This document shows positions 10,866 through 23,091 of a DNA stretch of 48,429 bases, in pieces. The notes below the pieces were generated by a model that was given only the letters and a program-made list of their open reading frames with translations, did no database searches and was not told the origin of the DNA. Made by a program: the position numbers and the translations under genes. Within the stretch, counting starts at the first letter, position 1, and each line of letters opens with the position of its first letter. The DNA is from Leucogyrophana mollusca (lineage: Eukaryota > Basidiomycota > Agaricomycetes > Boletales): NCBI GenBank assembly GCA_021014945.1, contig MU266543.1, forward strand, positions 1 to 48,429. The letters run 5' to 3'.

Positions 10866-11883
10866 TCCACGTCTTTTTAAGGACCCGTTTCGCAATGGAG
10901 CTCGGGACCTGCAAGACGAATCTCGTGAGAAGGGGCAGGAACGTGAACTTACAGTCACGGTACACTGTTGCGATTTTTTAGCGTTTCAAAAGCGAGTGGA
11001 CCCACGTACGTCTGTTATGTTTACCCAGAATCGACTTGTTGGCGGTGGACATGGCAGGAGCGTTCCGCATCCCGACATTGGGCAGGGAGCTCTAAGCCAG
11101 GTGACCCACCGAGGTATGTCCAGGTGACAATAATGTAACGAGAAGACTAGTCCAGATGGTGTCAGAAGAAGGCGCTCGTTGAGGTCATTCTTGCAGATAG
11201 GCGAGTTTCCCCGAAATTACCCAATCGAGAACACGGGATGCGGAGCATGAGGAGCAAGACGTTAATGTGGGGAAGGAAACAATGATGATCTAAACGACTG
11301 GGCGCACAAGTCAGTGTTCCGTTGATCAGCCGATCCAGGAACGTTCTACGTTCCCGGCTGAATATCTGCAACACTGAGCACTTACAGGCAGCCCGACCCG
11401 GCCATGGGCCGCATGTGGGGAATGGAAACACTCCAGTGTATCAGCGTCCTGATAGACGCTTTCATATCCGTCTGCCCCGGATCGGCCTTTTAATCATTTC
11501 CTGTGCTTAGAAGGTTACTGACCGTGTCGACCAGTTGTCATACGCCAATCGACGCAAGGCCCACAACGGAACGGTGTACGAGAAGGCAGAGACTGGGTCG
11601 TGTTGTGGGCCTGCTCGATCTTGGAAAACAGTATTGAGATAGGCAGGTTGAAACCACAGATATTGGGATGCTGTTTGACGACCTACTGCGTTCCACTTGG
11701 AAGAGAAGTACTTCAATCATAACGCCCTCGTTGAATTCTTGCTCGTCAGCAGCCAAACTACCATTGTCTACAAACTGTCCATTTCTTTGCGGAGGATTAC
11801 GCCAACATACATTGAAATAATTTCGAAATAAAAAAAGCGAATAGCAAAAAGAATGATACGAGGACAACATGTAACTCACAGGA
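10866..11883. other. Intergenic, nothing recognised
   Basis: Upstream region of the transporter and downstream region of the coiled-coil gene. No exon chain recognised. Confidence 0.45.
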
Positions 11884-14834
11884 TTACTGATTGGTTGACA
11901 AAGTTCGATACGTGTATGAGGGCGAAACTGGTATTTGCGCTGTCCGCACCGACCCTGCTGCAGCATTTGCGATGGTATTAGCTCCCGTAAGAGGATCGAG
12001 TAGCGATTCGCTGCTGGACAAATATGCAGGGTCGTTATAGACGCTGGGATCGTAACGAGAATATGAATTCCGAGATCCTCGAGAGCGATTGGATTGCTGA
12101 TTGGGTATACGGAGTGGAGGATCTCCAGCCGATTCTAGAGTTCGCGAACGGGCACTGGGCGTAGCACCGGCATTCATACTGTTGCTACGCCGGTGATCAT
12201 CGAGCGTGGAACGAGGGCTGCTCGGGGCGCCGCCACCGCTTGGTGTGGCGGCTCTAACGATAGGTGGGGCGGGATACGAAACCCCTGAAGGAACAGGAGC
12301 AGCAGCGTAAATAGGGCGACCACTCTTTGGACGGCCGTTGTCTGGCTGGAACGGGACGTACGATGGGTTTTGCCGAGGATAGGCGCCTGACTGCGTATTA
12401 TTCGTGTTGATTTGAGCGGCAGGCGCCTGTGGGCTGGGTAAGAACCCGGGGGGAAGCTGACCATCGGGAAGTACATCGTAGATTGGCCCATTCAAGCTGA
12501 CCGGGGCTGCGACGGGTGTATTGGGGACAGTCGGGACCAGAGGAACGGCATATCGAGACGGGTCCGGTGCAGGGATTGGAAGGGGACGGTTTGCGTGATC
12601 AGGGCTGAGCATGCCCGAGATAGAAGCGCCCTCTCGCTCTGGTGCATCTGAAGGGGGACCAGACTTCGAATGTCGTTAGAGAAGTAAGCTAGTGATGTAA
12701 AATCACTCACAGGTGGCTGGATAAAGATATCAGGAACAGAACCATCAGACGAAACGGCTCGGCGATGTTCCCTGCTATAGGTCGAACTTTCGGGGCGATA
12801 TTGCGGCTGGGATGAAGATTGAGTTCGGCGGTGGCGAGGAGAACCTACAATGGATTCGGTAACATTGGGTGGCGATAGTGGGGTCGGTTTCGTCACGTTT
12901 ACTGGGCGACGTCGAGGGGGGTTGCTCGAAGATTGCGACCGTGCCTATGGAGCATCACGCGCATTAGGCGGTTATAGACAACAAGGGGTGTCGCAAACAT
13001 ACATTCTCGGCCCCGTACTTTCGCCATTCCTCCACTTCAGTTGGATCGGAGTATCGGAGCTCGTCCGCGAGTCTCTGGTTGGAATGTCGATCCCGCTTAG
13101 GGTCCAACGCACTTGCAAGGCTCTCGCTATCACGATCACTCCGGTACGAGGTCCGACCGCCGCCTTGGGAGGTCGAGGCAGCAGTTTGGGAGAAAGTATA
13201 GCCAGTCATCCGCTCGGACCGCATACTGCGTTCGGCACCTGTGATGGGACTGTGATGAGTGCTCACATCTTCGTGAATGACACTCAAGTCACGAGACCGA
13301 TGACGGCGTTTGCGACCGCCGTCGGGTAAGCCAACCAAGTCCAGCTGTGAAATGCTCGAAGTCTGCGACTTGTGCGTTGACTGGGATTGAGACTGTGACT
13401 CCGGGGATGATCGACGCGGCGGGGGGAAGACGGGGTCATAGGCGTAATCCCGCGTTCGGATGCTTGGGGACGGTGGCTCGACAGGTAAAGAGGGTTTTGG
13501 AGATGGTATACGACCGCCCATTTCGTGGGGTGGGGGTAACGAAATCCGTGACGATGAGTCTAACGTAGGTATATAACCCTCGGGAGGGACGTGGATGTCT
13601 GAGTGGTGTACGCTTGGAATAGAATTTTGCACAGAAACAGGCCTGTCTGGAGGAGTGCGAGAGCGACCGCTGTCCGACATCGGCCACGCTTGTGGCTGCT
13701 GCTGTTGCGAGCGGGAGCTTGTGCGGGAGCGTCGGCTGGTTCGGCTGGTTCCAGTAGGAGCCGTAGACGGCACTCCAACCTGAAGTGCTTCCGGGATCAA
13801 TGGGTAACTGGGAGGCACTGGAAGAACGATGGGATCTGGGGGATGTTGTACGCTGATCCGGCCGCTACTATCTGAATCTTCGTCTCGACGTCGACGGGAG
13901 GATCCATTCCGAGGGTCCAACGAGGAGGGTACCGGAGAAGACACGCGGAGGACTTCGGGAGCTGGACGATTACTCGTACTATGGGATTCAGAGATAACAG
14001 GAGCATTCCCCGCCTCATCACCGTTGCTAGGGCGATCTAGCACCCTGTCCAAGACATCTTCAGCAACGTCCCGCATTTCCATTCGGCCGTCATCGATGCC
14101 AATTGCGTGGCCCTCCCGATAACCAAGTTTTCTTCCGCGACGAACACCTTCCTCGAAGCCAAGCCTCCTACCTTCTTCCCTAGCAATCTCTACAAGGCGT
14201 TCTTCGTTTAGCCTACGAGCCGTAGACCTCGCACGGGCGGCGGCGCTTTCCGCTTCATCACGCTGTGCTTCGATCGACTTTAGCACATCCTGCGCTTTCA
14301 ATATCTCCCGTTGTGCGTTATCTAGCTGCAACTTGTAAAGCTTTAGCTCCTCCTGAGTACGCGCGGCTTCCTGTTGCGCAGCAACTCTGGCTTCATTGAT
14401 GGCTCTAGCTCGCTCCAAGACTTCCGCCACACGCTTCTCGGCATTGGTGGCGCGTTGACTCTCGCTCTCAAGACGGTCAAATGCTGTGTAGAGAACCTTT
14501 CGCGTTTGCTTTGACTCGTACTCTTCGTTCACCAGAAGTCGCATCAGGTCTCGGGGCGATGCAGCTGAGTGCGCACGTTCTCGTTCGTGGCGAAAATGTT
14601 CTCCCGGACCGCGGGGAACTCGTCTCGGTCTGCCCAGCTCTCTGTCCAGTCCCCTTGCCAGGTCTCTATCCATACGATCATTGTCATACGGCGGAGAAAG
14701 CAGAGCGGTCCGAGGTGAAAGTGACGCTAGATCCGACTCCGGCGAGTCTGACCTATATCGCAATAAATAAATCAGCATGCAACAGCCACAATGCATGCTC
14801 ACAAAGGCGCCACATCTGGGAAAGGCCACGACAT
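11884..14834 (-). CDS. Coiled-coil protein with GX3 glycine ladder
   Basis: Exons (minus): 14834-14803, 14752-13003, 12944-12711, 12663-11884; 931 residues. The start MSWPFPDVAPL is in an ACAATG context and joins the long exon in phase. Residues about 95-205 form a strongly predicted coiled coil (Ala/Glu/Arg/Gln heptads such as EEAARTQEEL-type turns). Directly behind it, eight glycines occur every fourth residue (205 to 233: GRRLGFEEGVRRG and onward), resembling the deca-GX3 motif of Yae1/Lto1. The remaining ~690 residues are Ser/Pro/Arg-rich and probably disordered, with many SP/TP and RxxS sites. No membrane segment is seen. Yae1 and Lto1 are far smaller, so this is not a plain orthologue; the role is unknown. 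A cytoskeletal or scaffold role would fit the coiled coil, but is only a guess. The gene is divergent from uL1. Confidence 0.8.
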
Positions 14835-15186
14835 TGTCTGTGCTGTGTGAGGGAGTGGGATCAGCAGGGTCTGGTAGATACCACTTAAACTTACCAACAA
14901 AAATTGGACTGTCGGGAAAGAGAACGAAAAAAATACAGTGAGATGGATGGATTAGAACAAATTATTTGGAAGATATCGGCTTCGCTGCATTGGTCATTCC
15001 TGACGCAGTATAATATGGCTTTGGTCTTAGGCAGCACTTGGGAACAAGCCGATCGTCATTCAGAGTGACAGTCACATACATTCCCGAAATGGGGCGTAAC
15101 CCTTTGATAAGGTCACGCTGTATAACACTGCCGCCACCTGAACTTTAATTCTTCACATCATCCTCAAGACCACCCACATAAAAAGT
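14835..15186. promoter_or_regulatory. Shared divergent promoter region
   Basis: 352 bp separate the ATGs of the coiled-coil gene (minus) and ribosomal protein uL1 (plus). No clear TATA box is seen on either side. A C/T- and A-rich run (ttcacatcatcctcaagacc, 15153-15172) lies just before the uL1 start, as is usual for fungal ribosomal protein genes. Confidence 0.4.
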
Positions 15187-16122
15187 ATGAGGTGTGTGCG
15201 CGTTACAGGCTACACATGTTGGCAGAACTGAAGCGAGATCGTGTCTTTCTTCAGCGGAAGCAAGCTCTCAGTGTCAAGCGTGCGAGGCTCCGTCAAAGAG
15301 CTTTTGGCTGACGCCAATGGCGAGAAAAAGAGGAACTTCGTGGAGACAATCGAACTCCAGATCGGTCTCAAGAACTACGACCCCCAGAGGGACAAGCGTT
15401 TCTCGGGAACTGTGAAGTATATCGCAAACTATCACCCCTCTTGTTGTGACTCGCTAACGTAGTTCCACAGGTTGCCCAACGTCCCCCGTCCCCGCATGTC
15501 TATCTGCATTCTCGCAGATGCTGCTGATATCGATCGCGCCAAGCAGATCGACCTCGAGTATATGTCTGTTGACGATTTGAAGAAGTACACTTACTTGTGA
15601 CAGACACCGCGAAGTCCTTGTACTCACTAAGCTTCCCAGGCTCAACAAGAACAAAAAGCTCGTTAAAAAGCTCGCCAAGAAATACGATGCGTTCTTGGCT
15701 TCGGAAACTCTGATCAAGCAGATTCCTCGTCTCCTCGGCCCCGGTCTGTCCAAAGGTAGCACCTTTCGTTGTTGTGGGACTTTCGGATTCCGGCTGACTC
15801 TTCACAGCCGGAAAGTTCCCTACCCCCGTTGCTCATGCTGAGGACTTGGCGAATAAGATCACCGAAGTTCGTTCTACGATCAAGTTCCAGCTGAAGAAAG
15901 TCCTGTGCTTGGGTGTTGCTGTTGGACACGTCCAAATGACTGACGATCAGGTTCTGGGCAACGTCATGCTGAGTACGTTTCACGGCGTGTTTTTCATGAC
16001 TTTCTTGCTCACCAGTCACATTAGGCATCAACTTCCTTGTCTCGCTTCTCAAGAAGAACTGGCAGAACGTCAAGTCTCTGCACATCAAAACCACGATGGG
16101 CAAGCCCGTTCGTCTATTCTAG
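15187..16122 (+). CDS. RPL10A: 60S ribosomal protein uL1 (L10a)
   Basis: Exons: 15187-15191, 15255-15416, 15471-15584, 15640-15755, 15808-15972, 16025-16122; 219 residues (family about 217). It is the L1-stalk protein of the large ribosomal subunit, which helps release deacylated tRNA from the E site. Conserved blocks run unbroken across splices: [82 protein letters not shown] and the C-terminal [17 protein letters not shown]. The first exon is only ATG plus two bases, a layout often seen in fungal ribosomal genes. Every intron is 50-65 nt. Identification is certain. Confidence 0.97.
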
Positions 16123-19100
16123 GCGTAGGCTGTGTGGAAGTTGTGAGTGGTAGGTCTTGAGGTCGAAGGCATAGTCGGGTATCGTAATGCACAACATGAA
16201 GCCTCGCACGCTTGGACCAACGGCTTTTAAGGTGGGGAAGCCGATTGGGAGCTGATACGATACCATGACCTTGCCTTTCTGCCTCGTTTCTTGCTTAAAT
16301 CGGTCTCCTCATGTATCGACTATGCTTCATGATATGATATAGCTCTACTGCCAGCATCTGTAAATTGAATGCCTCAATCCAAATGCGACCGTCGCCTCCA
16401 GGCTCCACCACCATCAGGTCTCCCTCATACTTTTTGGAGGGTTCTTGCCACTTCCGATTTTGACGGCTTGTAATTGAGAAGCATCTGGCCTTCGTCGTGC
16501 AATTTCACTGATCCGCTAGTCGCTGAAAGTAGCCATTGGTAGCGGGGTCTCTATGCCCGCTAAGTCCTCACTTCCAAGCCGCCAACACCATAATCTGTTC
16601 CAGTTACCGCGCCAAAACCCGCCAACGAACTTCCAAGTTCCCTCACTCATTCCACTGGCCAATCGGTCCAACGCACCAGATTAGGCAGTTCTGTCGGAAC
16701 GTTCCCATGGGCGTCTAGGATGTCAATGAAAGTTTTGCAGGATGCGGCGTAAAATTGAGGGTGCGAAGCATATACTTATAAGTACGTCCATGATGCATCT
16801 GTCTTTCCTGGTTCGGGAATTTCTGTCCAGAACAGTGCATTCGGAGGGTATATCTGGCGGATGCTGTATATCCACATCATATTATCCTTGCCAGTGAAAC
16901 GTGGTTGATTGAGGTGAAGGTGGGCGTGGTCTGCTGTATGTGCCCCCCCCTTTCGATTCTAATGCACTACTTGAAGAAGTCCAATTGTAGCTTCCTTATG
17001 GGCAGTGCAGCGCGCTCGCTAGTGAGGTACGTTGAGGGACAGTTTGCGTGACAAGGTCAGTTGATCCGCCCATCAAAACCATCGGCCACGTCCGTCATTC
17101 TAATCACTCCAAGAAAATAAAATGGACAACGATATCAACGAATCAAGCGCGGAAGAAGATAGATAGGAGGTAAGCTCTAAGCTTCGCGACAGATTCATGG
17201 CTGGACAACCCAGTCTGGTAAGTATATGTCGTTGGAGAATCAGACGTCAATTTTGCTACCGGCATTATACGAAACTTCCAAGTTTTTTGTTGCCACAGAC
17301 CTCCTCTTGACCAGTTTGGACGAACGTTTGTTGATAGAACGACCGTTATCAGATCTGTCGCAAAGGATGTCGGCATCCGCCCTCACCTGGTTGGCGTAGT
17401 GGGTGCTTACCCGACGCTGGAGATGGCCGCTCGCCAGAGCGACGGACGTTGGGGATATGTCCCCCTGGATCGGTCCCGTGAGCAAGGAGAATCAAATTCA
17501 TGCTCCTCATTTCAGCTATCAGGGCGATAAGTTGTTAAGTCACCATTTTCATCGTTGCTAGTACAGATTAATCCGAGTGGCAGGTCTCCGTCAGCTATTT
17601 GGGCAGTCATTATCGCATCGACTCCGACAAAATGATTGCTCGGTCGCGTAGTGGATATTTGAATCCACGATAGCATCGAAGGTACGGAAGAAAATAATGC
17701 GACGAGGTGGCCGCTCCAAGCGGATCACTTTCCGTCGTTCAACGACAGCGACGCTCGGTTGGCGAGGCAAGGCACGGAAGATCCTCAGGGTTGCCCTTAC
17801 ATATCTCGATGTTCGCGGACCTGTGCAATGACGCGCATCCTGTCTGGAGCGCTCGCGTTGGGTCTTGGTCGTCCACTGTGGCCGCTACCACCGGCATCCC
17901 ATACGCCGATGAATAGCGGCCCTTTGGGAGGACCGAGAACGTGTCCCTGTGCATGTTCTAACTCCCCCTCCCCTCGTTTCGACTGCTTCTCTCATTGAAG
18001 TTAGAACTATTTGGATGTTTTTTTTCGTGCGAAATCCCCTGGTTAGGTCATTGGATTGTCGTGTACCAATGAGGTCCGATAAAAGCGATGATCATTGTGT
18101 CGAGTTCTAACGCTGTGGGAGAATTTTTTTGGTCATCACCCAGCATGTCGACGACTAACTGCTTTTGCAAGGAAATTATGTCAGGTGGTTTGGTGCTTTT
18201 TTGATGCCTGGCACCGCGCAGTACTTGCGTTCCATCGACGCAGATATTGCACTCGACGGCGATCTGCCTGGACCCAGTTCAGGACGAGAACCATCAAATT
18301 AAGTCTGGCACTTTGGAGACCAAATTCCCCAGGTAAATTGGACTTTCTTGCCACGCGGATTACACAAGCAGACCTTTCCCCTTTGAGCTTCAAGTTCAGT
18401 TTGCGAGATCTCGATATCTGCCGCAACTGAAAAGCTTGAAGTATTGTATCCATGGCACGGTGAGACCCGCACCAACCAGATGGGCCGACCGCGACAATTC
18501 GCAGCCTATGTGCATAGCTTCTTGGTGCACCTTTTCGTTGACATGATTGGCTGATCGGCGTCGCGAACTCTGAAAACGGGCAGAACGGTTCCGAAAGGAG
18601 GACCCTTGACGTGAGGGGTGCCTGAAGGTAAGAGTAAGTAATGAAAACTGAATGCGTGGGTGAAACGATTTTTACGAAGCGAATATTAGAGCGCGATGTG
18701 GAGAATTCAATGAATTGGTCAAGAGCAGGACAAGAACCTTGACTGAGGGGAGCGTAAGGGGAAAACAAATGCTTGTCGGACATCGATCATTGGCTGGTTG
18801 CAGTCAGGTGTCCGAGGAAGGTCGGGCGTTTATTCCACGTGTCCTTGTTCAAAGAATAGAACTCAACCTTAAGCAGTCTGATCTGTCAAGTCGCAGGGAT
18901 CAGAAAAAGCTTAGGGAACAGAAACAAACGCTCAAGATTGCGGTATGTGTATGTCCGCACAGTTACTCTATGTCCTGTACATGGGGTCTGTGTCTTCCAG
19001 GTTCTATGATCACAATGCACTGGAAGGGTTAGCCACGTTACCAGACGTTACCACAACGGGCCTTTTCGCGCAGAATACCTCCGCGCCGAAAATGTTATTT

Positions 19101-19408
19101 TGACCGACAGCGCTTCCGCGAAGACGGCATATTCCGTGGAAGGTTGGCCCAAGATAACGGCATGTCTACCAAAGTCTAAACTCAGCCCTAGTTTGTTCAG
19201 GGTCCGACAGAGATGTCGCCGAATATATTGAGATGTGCACACCCCAATTAATAGGTGCGCGTACGTCTAGATTTATTCATTTACGTATTTTTTGTAACCG
19301 TCACTGCCTTGACGTTTCTTCTCCTCAAAAGCCTGTTCTCCAGTTCCTCCGCAAGGCCCAATCCTGCCTTACATTCCTCTGCAACCCTGCAAGTTCGCCC
19401 TCTGTCAA
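16123..19408. other. 3.3-kb region without a recognised gene
   Basis: No family could be recognised. At 17305-17530 (plus) a frame reads through DQFGRTFVDRTTVIRSVAKD and GVVGAYPTLEMAAR..GRWGYVPLD, which has protein-like composition and might be an exon or relic, but it could not be joined in phase to flanking exons. A 200-codon frame at 18181-18783 (minus) has no visible domain. The promoter of the zinc-finger gene presumably lies before 19409; a pyrimidine-rich segment near 19316-19400 fits. Confidence 0.4.
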
Positions 19409-21060
19409 ATGCCCCGTCACCCGTCCTCGAAACACGATTCCGCCGGCTCGCAGACCCATCCCTCCCAGTACTCGTCTAATCAGTATCTTTCGGACTCGAG
19501 CCATTCCGCCACATCTCCTGTGTCCCCCACAGCGCCGGGCACACAGCTGCAGTCGTCGGGGCCTGGAGGCTCCAAGAAAAAACACCTATGTACCACCTGT
19601 GACCGTGGCTTTACCACAAGCGGACATCTCGCCCGCCATCTCAGGGTTCACACCGGTGAACGAAACCACAAATGTCCATTTCCTGGCTGCGAAACTCGCT
19701 GCTCAAGGCAGGATAACTTGCAACAGCAGTGAGTGCAGTTGACGATATCTTGTCCAATTATCAGAGTGCGACTCTGCTGCTTGACGCTCAGAGTCCAAGC
19801 TTATTTGAGCTTGTCTTTCTTCGACGGATGAATGTATGTTGCTGCGTTCGCAGTCACCCTTTCATCAATCTATTATTATAGTTTGCACCGTTGCTGACGC
19901 ATAAATCTATTTCCCTGTATAGTTATCGAATCCATCTATCTCCAGGCTCGCGACGAAGCTCCAGCGCTTCAACACGCGCAGCTATAGCTCGTGCAGTAGG
20001 CACGCATGGTTCAAACACCAGGCTCACCCGCGCTTCTTCTACCGTCATGACCTCCGAGCGCGACTCATCTTCCCCTCCACCGGCTCTTGAACATGCGATA
20101 CCACCACCGCCAGACTCGCCACCCCCTCTCGTGCAGGCATTTTCTGTACCCGTTTACGCCGACAGCATACAATCAGAAAGCGTCTCGAGTCGCTCGCCAA
20201 CGCCACCAGATAACCCATACCCCATGGTTGGCCAACATTCCCAAGTTTCCATGACTGGTCATTTATCATCACACTCGTCCCCTATGCCATCACATTATAG
20301 TGATAGCCCCCCTAGCTACGCAGAACAAGCGCATACTCCTAGCTACAGCTATGTATCCTCGTCGGCGGTGCACCCCTCAAGCGCGGGCAGAACGGGAATT
20401 CAAGACCAGTCGTACGAGTATTCTCACACTTACGACAAGTCCCCAGTGGCCCGTATACACTCATCGTCGCTACACCACTCCCAATCGATGGATAATATCC
20501 ACAACCCCCAGCCCTCGCACATATCTTCCGTATCATCTCGTCTCTCCATTTCGCACATCTCGCACCCCCAGTCCTATCCTAACCACTACGCTGGCGCTCC
20601 CTCTCCTGACTCCAATCACTCGATCTCCTCTCACTCACAAGCCTCCGGACCTCCGACTCCTAGTTATGCCGCTTATCGCGATGATAGCCATGATTCGGCG
20701 CCATACCAGAGCAACCAGACTATCCTAGAGCCAGTTGCCGACCAATCTAACATGTCTGGCGGCTATATGAGCTCCCAAAATCACCTAGTCCACGGGACAT
20801 ACAGTCATACTCTGATGACCCATCAATCACTCCCTAGGTACGACTCGCCGCCGCCTATTCTCGCTCCAATACAAGATGAAAGAGTCGTTCGCGGGGATCC
20901 CCGGATCCCACACATGCATCACTCGACATCACTGCCAGGTACCATGTCCTATATGCAGCATCCCCAATCCCATAGCGCATACCCATACCAAACGCCACAT
21001 CTATCGCTCAGCCAGAGCTACGGCAGTCTGAGAGGGAAGAACACAGCCGGTTTCGCATGA
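19409..21060 (+). CDS. C2H2 zinc-finger transcription regulator
   Basis: Exons 19409-19728 and 19923-21060; 485 residues. Two adjacent C2H2 fingers lie near the N-terminus: C61/C64/H77/H81 (HLCTTCDRGFTTSGHLARH) with the linker HTGERNHKC, then C89/C94/H107/H111. This is the pair found in Nrg1/RGM1-like fungal repressors, ending QDNLQQHYRIHLSPGSRR. The codon of ligand H107 is split by the intron, which at 194 nt is long for this window. The rest is a Ser/Pro/His/Tyr-rich, probably disordered region without further domains. A nuclear DNA-binding role is confident; target genes and activator or repressor sense are not visible. The start is the first ATG that keeps the whole finger region and lies after a pyrimidine-rich leader. 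Confidence 0.88.
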
Positions 21061-21588
21061 CCCACTTCCCTGTCATATCGTGTACTTTACACTCTTCGCC
21101 AGGATTGGTGTTTCTATTGTATGGCGTTTTCATAAATCGGATTTCTGTGTGTTTGTCTACCTGTACCTCGCTTTCCGTTCCGCTCTCTGTTGCTCTGCAT
21201 TTTCTCGGTTTTCTGTCCCCCTGGTTCCGCAGATAGCTACACTGTATTTCCCTCCTTTCTAGCATAGCATCTGGTCCACGGCCACTGCGACGATCGGCTC
21301 TGCTTTTCGGTCTTTTTCCACATCACTAGTACCCATATACTGATACCATATAGTTTAGTATCTAACTGCACAAATACTGTACATTGTTGTCCATAAAACG
21401 CTCGTCTCGACTTACAATAGACTTGCTGTGGCGGAAGATAACTCACAATCCGAGTGGTGCTTTGCAGTGCTGTGCGTTTCTTATCGTCTTCTCCGACAAT
21501 TCACCTCGATCGATCGTGAAAACACTGGTATACTCAGCAGTCTCATCAGGACATACACAGAAGCATCTGAAGCTGCGGCGGGTCAATT
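21061..21588. other. Spacer between zinc-finger and PP4 genes
   Basis: A T-rich stretch follows the zinc-finger stop (probable 3' UTR, about 21061-21260). The remainder is presumed PP4 promoter. No other feature seen. Confidence 0.45.
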
Positions 21589-23091
21589 ATGCCCAGCGAT
21601 TTGGATAGGTGTGTATGATCGGACTGTTATACGTATGATCACCAACCACAGGAAGCGGAAGAACGCCCTCACCACATTGTAAACACCCCGCACGATTGCT
21701 GGTTTCTTGAGCCTCGCTGTTTACTTCTCTATTTATCGCCCCGCGCGTCCAATGATCGACACCGTGCTTATAATCCATTAACAGACAAATAGAACAACTA
21801 ACACGCTGCGAGCCTATATCCGAGGAACAGGTCAAAAGGCTCTGCTTCAAGGCGCGTGAGATCCTCATTGAAGAAGCAAATGTGCAAGCTGTAGACTCTC
21901 CTGTGACGGTGCGTTTAGACTTGGCAGCTGAATCGCGGCGTAGCTCTAAATCCACGTTCTTGCGGCACAGATTTGCGGGGACATCCATGGCCAGTTCTTC
22001 GACCTCATGGAGTTGTTTAAAGTGGGAGGATTTTGTCCAGAGACGAACTATCTTTTCATGGGTAAGCCCATTCGGCCTGTCAGAATCACCCTTTCTCCTT
22101 ATATTGTATCAGGCGACTTCGTAGACCGAGGTTTCTATAGCGTTGAAACATTCCTCCTCCTCCTAGCACTCAAAGTCCGCTATCCTGAGCGGATCACTCT
22201 CATTCGGGGCAACCACGAGTCGCGGCAGATAACGCAAGTCTATGGCTTCTACGACGAATGCCAAAGAAAGTACGGTAGTACAAACGTGTGGAGGTGGTGC
22301 TGCGAGGTCTTCGATTACCTCGCCTTGGGAGCTATCGTGGATGGCAGAGTTTTTTGTGTGCATGGGGGACTAAGCCCTAATCTGCAAGCTATTGACCAGG
22401 TACGGTAATTTGACAATTCTGAGATCCCCGTCGCAGGTCACTACACTATTTCTAGATTCGTGCTATTGACCGCAAACAGGAGGTACCCCACGATGGACCG
22501 ATGTGCGACTTGCTATGGTCTGACCCAGATGGTGAGCCCATTACTTCATATTTATCCTTGTGAGGCCTCTCAGGCATCATGCTCTCAACTACGCAGATAT
22601 AACTGGGTGGGGTCTATCTCCGCGGGGTGCTGGTTTCCTATTCGGCGCTGATATCACAAAGGCGTTTGCGCATCATAACTCCATTGACCTCATCGCGCGA
22701 GCCCATCAACTCGCGATGGAGGGCTACAAACTTATGTTTGATCGCACAATAGTGACTGTCTGGAGTGCACCAAATTATTGCTATCGGTGGGTCTTGTTTT
22801 GGTTGAATCGTGTGTGCGTTGAGGAGGCCATATCGGTGAAACCCGATTTCTTTCATCTTAGATGTGGTAATGTGGCTTCGATTCTCGAGTTGGACGAACA
22901 CCTGGCACAAGAATACAAAGTTTTCTCGCATGCGCCTTCGGTAAGTTCCTGCTGTCTCGACATACGTCCCGAAAGGCGTTATGCGGGGATGAATAAAGCC
23001 GTCAAAATTCTGATTCTGATCTACCATGTCACACCTCTAGGACGTCCGGTCAATACCAGCAAAACGACCCCCAGCGGACTATTTCCTATGA
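21589..23091 (+). CDS. PPH3: Ser/Thr protein phosphatase PP4 catalytic subunit
   Basis: Exons: 21589-21608, 21785-21908, 21971-22061, 22113-22399, 22456-22531, 22597-22786, 22862-22940, 23041-23091; 305 residues (human PP4c 307). It is a metal-dependent PPP-family phosphatase acting with regulatory subunits Psy2/Psy4-type in DNA-damage and meiotic signalling. PPP motifs are intact: [27 protein letters not shown] and the [11 protein letters not shown] loop. PP4-specific features include MPSDLDRQIEQL at the start, [25 protein letters not shown] and the C-terminal ADYFL, whose last Leu is the carboxymethylation site. The first exon is 20 nt and is followed by an unusually long 176-nt intron. It differs from PP2A (no TPDYFL) and from Sit4. 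Confident. Confidence 0.95.

Noticed and set aside
12850..13329. 159-codon plus-strand frame
   Set aside because: It is antisense to the coiled-coil gene, whose exons chain in phase across it.
18181..18783. 200-codon minus-strand frame
   Set aside because: No start context, domain or splice support; not listed as a gene.
20300..20728. 142-codon plus-strand frame
   Set aside because: Alternate frame of the low-complexity tail of the zinc-finger regulator.
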